From positions 1 to 14,906 of the forward strand of contig JAUYTA010000185.1 of the NCBI GenBank assembly GCA_030695265.1: a stretch of 14,906 bases of DNA, in the 5' to 3' direction. Shown here in pieces: positions 1-7,819 of the stretch. The notes under the pieces are model-generated. The model worked only from the letters and a program-made list of their open reading frames with translations, was not told the origin of the DNA and ran no database searches. The first letter of the stretch is position 1; each line of letters starts with the position of its first letter. The position numbers were made by a program, and so were the translations under genes. The stretch comes from Bacteroidota bacterium (GTDB taxonomy: Bacteria; Bacteroidota; Bacteroidia; Bacteroidales; Prolixibacteraceae).

Positions 1-1106
1 CTATCAAAAACTCAATCACAAAAGAGTTCACTTTCATGGGAGCCAACACGTTCACCATCAGTTCGCGCGGGATGCGCATACAGGTGGGCAACCAGCGTTA
101 CCGAACCCGAAATTATTCATACATCAATTATTATCAGGCAAGGGAATTTAAGGACAAGTATGTTTTCCCGGCAGCAGTTTCGATCTCGACAACAGCAACG
201 GGCACCGCAACTGTGAAATTCGAATCGCAGAAAACCAATCCCAACATATCGGTACAGGGAGTTGACAACAATTATCTTTTTACCTCCGGAAATGAAATCA
301 GGATCGGACGGAATTTTACCGAAGAAGAAGTAAATTCAGGAAGAAATGTAGTTATTATAGGCGATGGGGTTGTAAAGAAAATATTCCGAAAAGGTGAAGA
401 TCCGCTGCAAAAAACAATCAGTATCGGCGGTGGAAAGTACCGCGTTGTCGGCGTTCTCGAATCAAAAGGGCGTGGATTTGGGTCCGGAGGCGATCAGCTT
501 TGTTTATTGCCCTTTACCAATGTCAGAAGCTATTTTTCGCGGCCTCAAATGAATTTTTCAATTCAAATAAAAGTCAACAATACTGAATTGGTTGATCCGG
601 CGATTGGTGAAGCTGAAGGAACTTTCAGAATAATCCGCAACTTAAACCCAGCTGACGAAAGTGATTTTAATGTGGAGAAAAGCGATAATCTGGTAAATAT
701 CCTGCTGAAAAATATCCAGAATATTACCCTTGTGGCAACCATTATCGGTTTCATTACATTGTTTGGGGCTGCTGTTGGCCTGATGAACATTATGCTCGTT
801 TCGGTTACCGAACGGACACGCGAAATCGGCATCCGAAAAGCCATGGGAGCCACTTCGAAAATAGTAAAGCAACAATTTCTGATTGAAGCCATTGCTATTG
901 GCCAGATAGGCGGAATTGTGGGTATTATATTCGGGATTCTGGCTGGCAACGGGGTCGCAATGCTTATCGGAACTCCATTTTTTATTCCATGGATCTGGAT
1001 TATTGCCGGAGTAATCCTTTGCTTTTTTGTCGGAATCTTATCAGGATATTATCCGGCCCAAAAAGCATCAAAACTTGATCCGATTGAAAGCTTGCGATTT
1101 GAATAG
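1..1106 (+). CDS. MacB/FtsX-type ABC transporter permease, 3' part
   Basis: This is the C-terminal part of an inner-membrane permease of the MacB/FtsX family, which couples ATP hydrolysis by a partner protein to export or envelope work. The frame is open from base 3 through the ATG at 36. The residues before that ATG (I-K-N-S-I-T-K-E-F) continue a typical family sequence, so the ATG is internal and the gene starts outside the window. Counting from the ATG at 36, residues 1 to about 220 are the extracytoplasmic MacB_PCD-like domain. Hydrophobic segments at about 229-256, 285-311 and 316-338 are the last three membrane helices. The cytoplasmic loop motif [17 protein letters not shown] (258-272) is diagnostic of FtsX permeases. 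The C-terminus ([19 protein letters not shown]) is complete and typical. The first helix and the ATPase are not visible, and the substrate cannot be deduced. Confidence 0.93.
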   Translation, partial: IKNSITKEFTFMGANTFTISSRGMRIQVGNQRYRTRNYSYINYYQAREFKDKYVFPAAVSISTTATGTATVKFESQKTNPNISVQGVDNNYLFTSGNEIRIGRNFTEEEVNSGRNVVIIGDGVVKKIFRKGEDPLQKTISIGGGKYRVVGVLESKGRGFGSGGDQLCLLPFTNVRSYFSRPQMNFSIQIKVNNTELVDPAIGEAEGTFRIIRNLNPADESDFNVEKSDNLVNILLKNIQNITLVATIIGFITLFGAAVGLMNIMLVSVTERTREIGIRKAMGATSKIVKQQFLIEAIAIGQIGGIVGIIFGILAGNGVAMLIGTPFFIPWIWIIAGVILCFFVGILSGYYPAQKASKLDPIESLRFE

Positions 1107-1163
1107 GATATTCCTATAACTCCGATCAATCTTATTCGTTAATTATTTGTTCTAAAAAGTGAT

Positions 1164-1193
1164 CTGAAAGAACCGTTCGGACATTTTTTTCAG
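1164..1193 (+). other. Imperfect hairpin between permease and spoT
   Basis: CTGAAAGAA (1164-1172) pairs with TTTTTTCAG (1185-1193) over nine positions, one of them G-T, around a 12-base loop. The T-run is inside the stem rather than after it, so this is not a classical terminator. It lies just upstream of the putative spoT promoter box and could be a weak terminator for the permease gene, or simply chance pairing in AT-rich DNA. Confidence 0.25.
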
Positions 1194-1201
1194 AAATAAT
1201 A

Positions 1202-1209
1202 TATCTTTA
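1202..1209 (+). promoter_or_regulatory. Possible Bacteroidota -7 box for spoT
   Basis: TATCTTTA matches seven of eight positions of the TAnnTTTG box used by the Bacteroidota housekeeping sigma factor. It lies 41 bases upstream of the spoT start codon. No convincing TTTG -33 element is present at the right distance, so support is limited. Confidence 0.3.
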
Positions 1210-1250
1210 CTTTTTAAGTTCAAATAAGCGAGGTGTAGAAAGATCAGGCG

Positions 1251-3473
1251 ATGACAAAACTTCAGACAAAAGCAGAACAAAGATTAATTCAGGACTATTA
1301 TGACGACTTGCTAAAAGCATGTGACCGTAAAGTTTCGGATGAAGGAAAAGTACGGATAAACAAAGCTTTTGAGTTCGCCAATTCTGCACATGCCGGTGTA
1401 AAACGAAAATCAGGAGAACCATATATCATCCATCCAATTGCGGTGGCAACTATCGTGGTGGATGAGATTGGCTTAAGTGCAACATCGATAATTTCAGCAC
1501 TTTTACACGATGTGGTTGAAGATACAGATTACACGCTCGAAGATATCAGCAATCTATTCGGAGAAAAGGTTGCATCAATAGTTGACGGGCTCACCAAACT
1601 TACTGATGAATTTACACCTCACCAGGATTCGAAACAGGCAAATAATTTCAGGAAAATGTTGATGACCCTTTCGGATGATGTGAGGGTTATTCTGATAAAA
1701 ATTGCCGACCGTTTGCACAATATGCGGACACTTGATTCGATGGCGCCCAACAAACAATTGAAAATTGCTGCGGAAACTTTGTACATTTTTTCTCCACTTG
1801 CCCACCGCCTCGGATTGTATGCCATTAAATCAGAACTGGAAGACCTCAGCCTGAAATACAAACATCCGGATTCTTTCAATCAGATACAGTTCAGACTTCA
1901 CAACCAGCGCGAAAAAAGAGATTATCTGGTTACAGAATTCATCAGGCCCATAGAAGAACAATTAAAAAATGAAGGCGTAGATTTCACAATTACAGAACGC
2001 CTAAAATCCATTTATTCCATCTGGAATAAAATGCAGACCAAAGGTGTTTCGTTTGACGAAGTATATGATCTACTTGCCATACGAATCGTATTTGTTCCCG
2101 ATCCGAATGTTTCTGAAAAACGGCAATGTTTCGATATTCTTTCGCTGGTAACCGATATTTATAAACCCAAACCCGACCGGATACGCGACTGGATTACCAT
2201 TCCGAAGGCAAACGGATACGAAGCTTTGCACATTACCGTAATGGGCCCTCAGGGGAAATGGGTTGAAATACAGATTCGCACACAGCGGATGGACGAAATT
2301 GCTGAACGTGGCTTTGCGGCTCATTACAAATACAAGAATATCAACGACGTTGAGAACGAACTTGACAAATGGCTTCAGAAAATAAAAGAAATGCTTCAAA
2401 ATCCGGAATCGGATGCCCTGGAATTTCTGGATGAATTTAAAATGAACCTCTTCTCGTCGGAAATTGTCGTATTTACACCAAAGGGGCGAATGGTTACTTT
2501 GCCAAAAAATGCAACAGTCCTCGATTTTGCATACGAAATTCACACAGAACTGGGCAACCATTGCATCGGAGCCAAAATCAATCACAAACTTGTTCCAATA
2601 TCACATGTGCTGCTTAGCGGCGACCAGGTTGAAATACTTTCATCGAAAACGCAAACTCCCCAGTTGAACTGGTTAAATTTCCTGATTTCGGCAAAAGCAA
2701 AAGCGAAAGTAAAACAATCGTTTAAGCTCGACCGTAAGAAACACATTGAACAGGGTCGGAAGATTATTGAAGATCAGCTCGCCAAACTTAAAATTGCCCC
2801 ATCATCGGATACCCTGAAAAAACTGACCAGCTATTATAACCTCACCAATAAGGAACAACTTTATGCACAGGTGGGAATGGGATTTCTGGAACTCGATAAT
2901 TTAGGCGAAGTTCTGCAAACCCGGCGCGAAAATAAACTTGCCAAATTCTGGAAATTAAAATTCAGCACAAAAAAAGAGGCCATTTCGAATACACCGGACA
3001 AGATCGACAAAAAAATACCATATATCCTGAAAGAAGATCCGGAACAATTGAACTACACGCTTGCAAAGTGTTGCAATCCTATTCCGGGCGACGATGTGGT
3101 CGGCTATGTTTCAGGAGCAGAGCACATTATTATTCATAAGAGAAACTGTCCGGAAGCGCTGAAAATGATGTCGCAACAGGGCGACAGTATCATAACAGCC
3201 GAATGGACAAAATTCAAAAAGCTCTCTTACCTTTCACGCATTAAGCTGAGCGGGTTCGACCGTGTCGGCGTTGTGAACGAAATCACCACCATCATTTCCA
3301 AACATAGCAACATTAACATGCGTACCGTTCATTTCGATACGCACGATGGTATTTTCGAAGGTGATTTGTATTTGTATATACACAGCGTTCAGGATCTTTC
3401 CGAACTCATTTCCCGGTTAATGAAAATCAAGGGAATAGACAAGATTGACCGGATTGAGAAAATACAGCAATAA
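1251..3473 (+). CDS. spoT: Bifunctional (p)ppGpp synthetase/hydrolase (RelA/SpoT, long RSH)
   Basis: This cytoplasmic stringent-response enzyme makes (p)ppGpp from ATP and GTP/GDP and hydrolyses it. The 740-residue length is normal for a long RSH protein. The N-terminal hydrolase domain (about 40-200) keeps its metal and catalytic residues: H61, the HD pair 86-87, ED 90-91, and RLHNMRT at 154-160 preceded by D153. The hydrolase should therefore be active. The synthetase domain (about 240-365) contains VYDLLAIRIVF, IPKANGYEALH (317-327) and VEIQIRT (338-344). A TGS domain follows at about 404-465. A conserved cysteine region (CC 607-608, C633) and a C-terminal ACT domain (about 660-737) complete the order. 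The Fur-family gene starts 65 bases downstream behind its own likely promoter. Both catalytic halves look intact, so I call it SpoT/Rel-like rather than a hydrolase-dead RelA. Confidence 0.97.
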   Translation: MTKLQTKAEQRLIQDYYDDLLKACDRKVSDEGKVRINKAFEFANSAHAGVKRKSGEPYIIHPIAVATIVVDEIGLSATSIISALLHDVVEDTDYTLEDISNLFGEKVASIVDGLTKLTDEFTPHQDSKQANNFRKMLMTLSDDVRVILIKIADRLHNMRTLDSMAPNKQLKIAAETLYIFSPLAHRLGLYAIKSELEDLSLKYKHPDSFNQIQFRLHNQREKRDYLVTEFIRPIEEQLKNEGVDFTITERLKSIYSIWNKMQTKGVSFDEVYDLLAIRIVFVPDPNVSEKRQCFDILSLVTDIYKPKPDRIRDWITIPKANGYEALHITVMGPQGKWVEIQIRTQRMDEIAERGFAAHYKYKNINDVENELDKWLQKIKEMLQNPESDALEFLDEFKMNLFSSEIVVFTPKGRMVTLPKNATVLDFAYEIHTELGNHCIGAKINHKLVPISHVLLSGDQVEILSSKTQTPQLNWLNFLISAKAKAKVKQSFKLDRKKHIEQGRKIIEDQLAKLKIAPSSDTLKKLTSYYNLTNKEQLYAQVGMGFLELDNLGEVLQTRRENKLAKFWKLKFSTKKEAISNTPDKIDKKIPYILKEDPEQLNYTLAKCCNPIPGDDVVGYVSGAEHIIIHKRNCPEALKMMSQQGDSIITAEWTKFKKLSYLSRIKLSGFDRVGVVNEITTIISKHSNINMRTVHFDTHDGIFEGDLYLYIHSVQDLSELISRLMKIKGIDKIDRIEKIQQ

Positions 3474-3481
3474 ATTTTCGG

Positions 3482-3513
3482 TTAGCATTTCCATTTAAAA
3501 AATACTATTTTTG
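3482..3513 (+). promoter_or_regulatory. Bacteroidota-type promoter for the Fur-family gene
   Basis: TATTTTTG at 3506-3513 is a perfect match to the TAnnTTTG -7 consensus. TTAG at 3482-3485 resembles the TTTG -33 element, with a 20-base spacer that fits the usual 19-21. The start codon is 26 bases downstream. This suggests the regulator can be transcribed independently of spoT. Confidence 0.5.
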
Positions 3514-3538
3514 AACTCTATTTTTAATTGGTTTAAAT

Positions 3539-3991
3539 ATGGATAACCAAAATACCAAAGAAACCGTCAAGCACACTTTCGTAGAATATCTAGAAAACAA
3601 CGGGCATCGGAAAACACCTGAGCGGTTTGCAATTCTTGAAGAAATATACTCGCGGGAAGGACATTTCGATATTGAGTCACTGTATATCTCGATGAAAAAT
3701 AAGAACTATCGTGTAAGCCGGGCAACGCTTTACAATACGATGGATTTGCTGCTTGAATGCAAATTACTGATTCGCCATCAATTTGGTAAAAGTATTGCAC
3801 AATTCGAAAAAGCCTATGCAATTCCGCAACACGATCACCTGATTGATGTACGAACAGGATCACTGACTGAATTTTATGATCCCCGCCTCCGGGATATGAT
3901 TGAAGATATTTGCCAAAAACACAACTTCAAATTTTCGCACCACACACTATATATATACGGGCACTTCATCAACCAAGGCCTCGATATTTAA
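3539..3991 (+). CDS. Fur-family metal-responsive repressor lacking CxxC motifs
   Basis: This is a 150-residue DNA-binding repressor of the Fur superfamily (Fur, Zur and PerR are the known types). The winged-helix part includes [16 protein letters not shown] (22-37) and the recognition-helix region [15 protein letters not shown] (57-71). The metal-binding part keeps the Fur-like ligands H42, E46, E90, HDH 98-100, E111 and [10 protein letters not shown] (133-142), which closely resembles the end of E. coli Fur. The odd point is that the usual HDHLIC..CG stretch reads [15 protein letters not shown], so both cysteines of the structural zinc site are gone. The C-terminal cysteine pair is also absent. 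The only cysteines are C74 and C125. The protein may fold without structural zinc, like cysteine-free Fur variants. The regulated metal cannot be told from sequence. It sits between spoT and purA. Confidence 0.92.
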   Translation: MDNQNTKETVKHTFVEYLENNGHRKTPERFAILEEIYSREGHFDIESLYISMKNKNYRVSRATLYNTMDLLLECKLLIRHQFGKSIAQFEKAYAIPQHDHLIDVRTGSLTEFYDPRLRDMIEDICQKHNFKFSHHTLYIYGHFINQGLDI

Positions 3992-4060
3992 ACCATCTGT
4001 TTTATTCAATTCATCTTCTTCAAAACAAAACAATAAAGATCCAGTTATTAACACTCGGTT

Positions 4061-4094
4061 TTAGCCATACATCTCCAAAATAATTGTAATTTTA
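4061..4094 (+). promoter_or_regulatory. Possible promoter for purA
   Basis: TAATTTTA (4087-4094) matches seven of eight positions of the TAnnTTTG -7 box. TTAG (4061-4064) lies 22 bases upstream, slightly longer than the preferred spacer. The start codon is 33 bases downstream. Support is modest. Confidence 0.3.
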
Positions 4095-4127
4095 TCGCCC
4101 GTAAAATCAATGTAATCCCGTGATAAA

Positions 4128-5402
4128 ATGAAAGTAGATGTATTATTAGGACTCCAGTGGGGAGACGAAGGAAAAGGCAAAATTGTTGATGTACTGACTC
4201 CCAGATACAATGTGATTTCAAGGTTTCAGGGTGGACCAAATGCTGGTCACACGCTTGAAATAAACAACTTCAGACAAGTACTTCACACCATCCCTTCAGG
4301 CATTTTCCATGAAGATAAAATGAATGTGATCGGCAACGGTGTTGTAATCGATCCGATAACTTTTGAAAAAGAGATTGAATCGATACGCAAACACAATGTT
4401 GATCTGAAAAAAACCTTATACATTTCAAAAAAAGCACATTTGATCCTTCCCACCCACCGGTTGTTGGATGCAGCTTCAGAAGAAGCCAAAGGTGCAACCA
4501 AAATCGGATCAACATTAAAAGGGATCGGACCAACTTACCGCGACAAGATTGGCCGTGAAGGTTTAAGAGTTGGCGATTTATTTGAGAATTTCACCGAAAA
4601 ATATACTTCAAGAGTTCAGGCACACAAAGATTTACTCGACAATTATTATCATTACGATTATTCTGCCCAACTTGCTCTGCTTGAAGAAGAATGGATGAAA
4701 GGAATTGAAGTGTTGAAAGGTTTTATGATTGTTGATACCGAACACCTGATAAACGAAAGCCTTGCGGAAAACAAGTCAGTTTTGGCAGAGGGTGCACAGG
4801 GAACCATGCTCGACATCGACTTTGGTTCGTACCCATTTGTAACCTCATCGAGTACCATTTGCGCCGGAGCCTGCACCGGACTTGGGATTGCCCCCAACAA
4901 AATCGGAAATGTATATGGTATTTTCAAGGCATACTGCACACGCGTTGGAATGGGACCCTTCCCTACTGAATTATTTGATAAGGACGGACAGAACATGCGC
5001 GATGTTGGCCGCGAATACGGATCAACAACCGGTCGTCCACGCCGCTGTGGCTGGCTCGATTTGGTCGCATTAAAATATTCCATCATGCTGAACGGAGTGA
5101 CCGAACTAATCATGATGAAAGCTGACGTGATGGATAAATTTGAAACCATCAAAATCTGTGTAGCTTATGAAATCAATGGCGAAGAAACTGAAAAATTTCC
5201 CTTTGAACTGAACGACGAGGTAAAACCGGTTTACGTTGCTTTGCCCGGATGGGAGGCTGATTTGACTCAGTTAACCAGTCAGGATGAATTTCCGGAGGAA
5301 TTTAACAACTACATAAATTTTATCGAAGAACAAGTTGGAGTGCCGATCACAATCGCATCGGTTGGGCCAAACAGGGCACAGACCATCCATTTGGGAGAGT
5401 AA
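4128..5402 (+). CDS. purA: Adenylosuccinate synthetase
   Basis: PurA joins IMP and aspartate with GTP hydrolysis to form adenylosuccinate, the first committed step from IMP to AMP, in the cytosol. The 424-residue length is normal. The N-terminal signature GLQWGDEGKGKIVD (8-21) holds the catalytic aspartate D13. FQGGPNAGHTL (33-43) holds the catalytic histidine H41. The segment GSTTGRPRRCGWLDLV, starting at residue 298, is the conserved aspartate-binding region. The late SVGPNRAQTI motif completes the fold. The ATG at 4128 gives the standard short N-terminus before the GDEGKGK loop. It is 136 bases after the Fur-family gene and is followed at once by a good terminator. In E. coli this enzyme is inhibited by ppGpp, which makes the proximity to spoT functionally suggestive. 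Confidence 0.98.
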   Translation: MKVDVLLGLQWGDEGKGKIVDVLTPRYNVISRFQGGPNAGHTLEINNFRQVLHTIPSGIFHEDKMNVIGNGVVIDPITFEKEIESIRKHNVDLKKTLYISKKAHLILPTHRLLDAASEEAKGATKIGSTLKGIGPTYRDKIGREGLRVGDLFENFTEKYTSRVQAHKDLLDNYYHYDYSAQLALLEEEWMKGIEVLKGFMIVDTEHLINESLAENKSVLAEGAQGTMLDIDFGSYPFVTSSSTICAGACTGLGIAPNKIGNVYGIFKAYCTRVGMGPFPTELFDKDGQNMRDVGREYGSTTGRPRRCGWLDLVALKYSIMLNGVTELIMMKADVMDKFETIKICVAYEINGEETEKFPFELNDEVKPVYVALPGWEADLTQLTSQDEFPEEFNNYINFIEEQVGVPITIASVGPNRAQTIHLGE

Positions 5403-5407
5403 AACAT

Positions 5408-5439
5408 AAGGAGTCGGTTATCTGGCTCCTTTTCTTTTT
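5408..5439 (+). terminator. Intrinsic terminator after purA
   Basis: AAGGAGTC (5408-5415) pairs with GGCTCCTT (5424-5431) as an eight-base stem with one T-G pair and an eight-base loop. A T-rich tract (TTTTCTTTTT) overlaps the end of the stem. It begins six bases after the purA stop, so it very likely ends the purA transcript. Confidence 0.75.
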
Positions 5440-5448
5440 CCAAATTAT

Positions 5449-5478
5449 TTTGATTTCTGTTTAGAATGACTATTTTAG
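5449..5478 (+). promoter_or_regulatory. Likely promoter for the D-threonine aldolase-like gene
   Basis: TTTG at 5449-5452 and TATTTTAG at 5471-5478 resemble the Bacteroidota -33 (TTTG) and -7 (TAnnTTTG, seven of eight) elements. The 18-base spacer is one short of the usual range. It lies after the purA terminator and 40 bases before the start codon, where a new promoter is needed. Confidence 0.45.
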
Positions 5479-5518
5479 ACCATTCATACTTGAATAAAAT
5501 CGAGTTTATTCTCCTGAA

Positions 5519-6616
5519 ATGGAAATTACCAGGCCTACACTTTTACTTAACAAAGAAATTGCTTTGCGAAACATTGGAAACATGGTACGCAAGGCAGAAA
5601 ATCTGCACCTGAATTTTCGTCCACATTTTAAAACTCACCAATCAGCAGAAGTTGGAGAATGGTTCCGCAATGCAGGAGTAAATTGCATCACCGTTTCGTC
5701 GTTCACAATGGCCAATTATTTCGCCGATTTTGGATGGAACGATATTACCATCGCCTTTTCGGTAAATATTCCTGAAATTCCTGAAATAAACGAACTTGCA
5801 GGCCGGATTAAACTTAACGTACTGATAGAAAACAGGGAAGGGCTCGCAGCACTTCAGGAACAGATTACCTGGCATACCGGTGTATTCATTAAAATTGACA
5901 CCGGATACAACCGCACCGGAATTGAATCGAACCGAACACCTTTAATTGACGAATTGCTCGAAACCATCCAGAAGTCGCCACTACTCGAGTTTAAAGGATT
6001 TCTTTCGCATACAGGCCATACGTATCAGGCCAATTCAACCCACGATATTTTCAGCCGTCATTTTGATGCACTCCTGAAGTTAAAAGCACTCAAAGCAAGG
6101 TATCAAAACGATTGGCCTGAAATTATTATTTCGCTCGGCGATACCCCATCGTGCAGCCTTTGCGAAAACTTTGACGGAGTTGACGAAATCCGTCCCGGCA
6201 ATTTTGTCTTTTACGACCTGATGCAATACAAATTAGGTTCCTGTAAACTGACCGACATTGCTGTCCGCATGGTTTGTCCGGTAATTGCTGTACACCCATC
6301 ACGAAACGAAGTAGTTATTTATGGTGGCGCTGTTCATTTTTCAAAAGATTCCATCATGAATATTGACGGGAAACCGCTTTTTGGAAGGATTATTATTACC
6401 GATGGAGACAAAAAAATTCTTTTGGATGAAAAAAATTACCTCCATGCACTCTCACAGGAACATGGAATCCTGAAAATCGCACCACGCGATCTTAGCTATT
6501 TCAAACCCGGCGACCTGATCGAAATCATTCCTGTACATTCCTGCCTTACCGCCAACCTGATGAAAGAGTACCTGACAACTGAGGACGAAATCATAAAAAT
6601 GATGCCTTTCTACTAA
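5519..6616 (+). CDS. PLP-dependent D-threonine aldolase / D-serine dehydratase-like enzyme
   Basis: This cytosolic fold-type III PLP enzyme belongs to the alanine-racemase-like D-threonine aldolase / eukaryotic-type D-serine dehydratase family, which splits or deaminates D-beta-hydroxy amino acids using PLP and a divalent metal. Of its 365 residues, RPHFKTHQ (34-41) carries the PLP lysine K38. The barrel follows with FIKIDTGYNRTGI (123-135), GFLSHTGHTY (160-169) and SLGDTPSCS (205-213). EIRPGNFVFYD (223-233) and YGGAVHFSKD (268-277) are also family-typical. The C-terminal IPVHSC places H340 and C342 at the metal site; the His-Cys pair is that of zinc D-serine dehydratases, while many aldolases have His-Asp. 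The reaction is therefore unresolved between D-threonine aldolase, D-serine ammonia-lyase and D-3-hydroxyaspartate chemistry. It appears monocistronic, with its own promoter and 188 bases to the next gene. Confidence 0.9.
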   Translation: MEITRPTLLLNKEIALRNIGNMVRKAENLHLNFRPHFKTHQSAEVGEWFRNAGVNCITVSSFTMANYFADFGWNDITIAFSVNIPEIPEINELAGRIKLNVLIENREGLAALQEQITWHTGVFIKIDTGYNRTGIESNRTPLIDELLETIQKSPLLEFKGFLSHTGHTYQANSTHDIFSRHFDALLKLKALKARYQNDWPEIIISLGDTPSCSLCENFDGVDEIRPGNFVFYDLMQYKLGSCKLTDIAVRMVCPVIAVHPSRNEVVIYGGAVHFSKDSIMNIDGKPLFGRIIITDGDKKILLDEKNYLHALSQEHGILKIAPRDLSYFKPGDLIEIIPVHSCLTANLMKEYLTTEDEIIKMMPFY

Positions 6617-6804
6617 ATTAGTGTTGCCAAAAATCTATCATAAAAATGTTTTATAATCTCTTTCTGTATCATCAATTCTGAAATTTCACAGACAATTTGC
6701 ATTGATTATTTTTAAACATTTTATTTTCGGACTTGTTAGTGTTTTATTATTCATACTAAACAGTATTTTATAAAAGCAATTATCAATCCTTTAAAATAAT
6801 CTGT

Positions 6805-7416
6805 ATGAAAACCAGACTTCTTGCTCTTTTCATTTTCTCCAGTTTTTTATTTCTGAGCTCGTGTACCAAAGATGATGAAACAGCAGTTTCGCCGGTAGCA
6901 ACAGCAACGCCAGCAACACAGACGATCACTTCGGGTACCGCCACTTCTATCGCTTTAACAAGTACAATATCAGGAACAACTTATTCATGGACAGTTGTTC
7001 AATCGGGTGTATCAGGTGCAACTCCCGGCAGTGGAACAAGCATTGCCCAAACTTTAACGGTAACAAATACTGTTGCAGGTACAGCAACCTATTTGATAAC
7101 TCCAATGGCCAATGGGAAGTCAGGCAGTTCGGTTTCTGTAACAATTACCGTAAATCCAGGAATAGCAATAGTTACCTATACCAGCAATATTAAGCCACTT
7201 CTGGTAAATTCTTGCACTCCATGCCATGTGGCAGGAGGTTCAAATCCCAAATGGGACAATTATGCAACTGCAAAAAGCAATATTAACGGAATACTTGACA
7301 GGGTTCAGCGTGAATCAGGAGCCGCAGGATTTATGCCAGTTGGCGGACCGAAATTGTCAGCAGCCAATATTGCACTCCTGAAAAAATGGGTCACTGACGG
7401 ACTTCTGGAAAACTAA
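6805..7416 (+). CDS. Lipoprotein with PKD-like domain and mono-haem cytochrome c domain
   Basis: This 203-residue secreted lipoprotein has a hydrophobic signal ending in the lipobox FLSSC, giving lipid attachment at C20. A Thr/Ser/Ala-rich section (about 30-118) follows the Bacteroidota PKD-like pattern (ATPATQTITSGTATSIAL, GTTYSWTVVQSGVSGA, TATYLITPMANG, VTITVNP) and probably forms a beta-sandwich stalk. The C-terminal part (about 125-203) is a cytochrome c domain: SNIKPLLVNSC, the haem site CTPCH (137-141), and M177 in GFMPVGGPKLS as the likely distal ligand, then a final helix LLKKWVTDGLLEN. It is the first gene of a five-gene cluster, 12 bases before the next. The 188 AT-rich bases upstream presumably hold the promoter, but no convincing -33/-7 pair was found. 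Electron-transfer role and outer-membrane location are inferences from the haem motif and lipobox. Confidence 0.88.
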   Translation: MKTRLLALFIFSSFLFLSSCTKDDETAVSPVATATPATQTITSGTATSIALTSTISGTTYSWTVVQSGVSGATPGSGTSIAQTLTVTNTVAGTATYLITPMANGKSGSSVSVTITVNPGIAIVTYTSNIKPLLVNSCTPCHVAGGSNPKWDNYATAKSNINGILDRVQRESGAAGFMPVGGPKLSAANIALLKKWVTDGLLEN

Positions 7417-7428
7417 AAAATCAGAATT

Positions 7429-7809
7429 ATGAATCGAATCCTGAAAACAACAATGTTCCTGATAATCGTTTTCACTACAGGTTGTTATTACGAAAGTGAA
7501 GAAAAACTTTACCCTGTAAATCCTGCTGACTGTGATCTCACCGAAGTTACTTTTTCAGGAACAATAAAACCTATTCTTCAGGCAACCTGTTTTACCTGTC
7601 ATTCCAATTCGAATTATTTAAATTCAGGAGGGGGAATTAAACTGCAGAATTATGCAGATATTAAAATAATGGCAGGAAATGGCAAGTTAATGGGGGCTGT
7701 AAAACATGAAAACGGGTTTATACCAATGCCACAGGGCGGAGGGAAACTAACAGCCTGCGAAATCAGCCAATTGCAGAAATGGATCGATAACGGAACATTA
7801 AACAACTAA
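7429..7809 (+). CDS. Small mono-haem cytochrome c lipoprotein
   Basis: This 126-residue lipoprotein has a signal peptide (FLIIVFTTGC) with lipidation at C19 and almost no linker before one haem domain. FSGTIKPILQATCFTCH contains the CxxCH haem site (54-58). M100 in GFIPMPQGGGKLTACE is the likely axial ligand, followed by the terminal helix ISQLQKWIDNGTLNN. The pattern IKPIL...CxxCH...NY...MP.GG.KL...I..L.KW...G is shared with the preceding protein, so the two are paralogous haem domains. This one lacks the PKD-like stalk. Extra cysteines C35 and C110 could form a disulfide. It begins 12 bases after the previous stop and ends 10 before the next start, consistent with one transcript. The electron donor and acceptor are unknown. 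Confidence 0.88.
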   Translation: MNRILKTTMFLIIVFTTGCYYESEEKLYPVNPADCDLTEVTFSGTIKPILQATCFTCHSNSNYLNSGGGIKLQNYADIKIMAGNGKLMGAVKHENGFIPMPQGGGKLTACEISQLQKWIDNGTLNN

Positions 7810-7819
7810 AGTCCGGTTT

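Noticed and set aside
1103..1117. Palindrome ATAGGA-TAT-TCCTAT over the permease stop codon
   Set aside because: The stem is short and AT-rich, and no T-run follows, so neither a terminator nor an operator can be supported.
2070..2585. Minus-strand open frame of 171 codons inside spoT
   Set aside because: It lies opposite the conserved synthetase and TGS coding sequence, and its translation has no family features.
6617..6804. Possible promoter or small RNA before the cytochrome operon
   Set aside because: The region is very AT-rich and offers several TATTTTA-like boxes, but none has a -33 element at the right distance and no stable hairpin was found.
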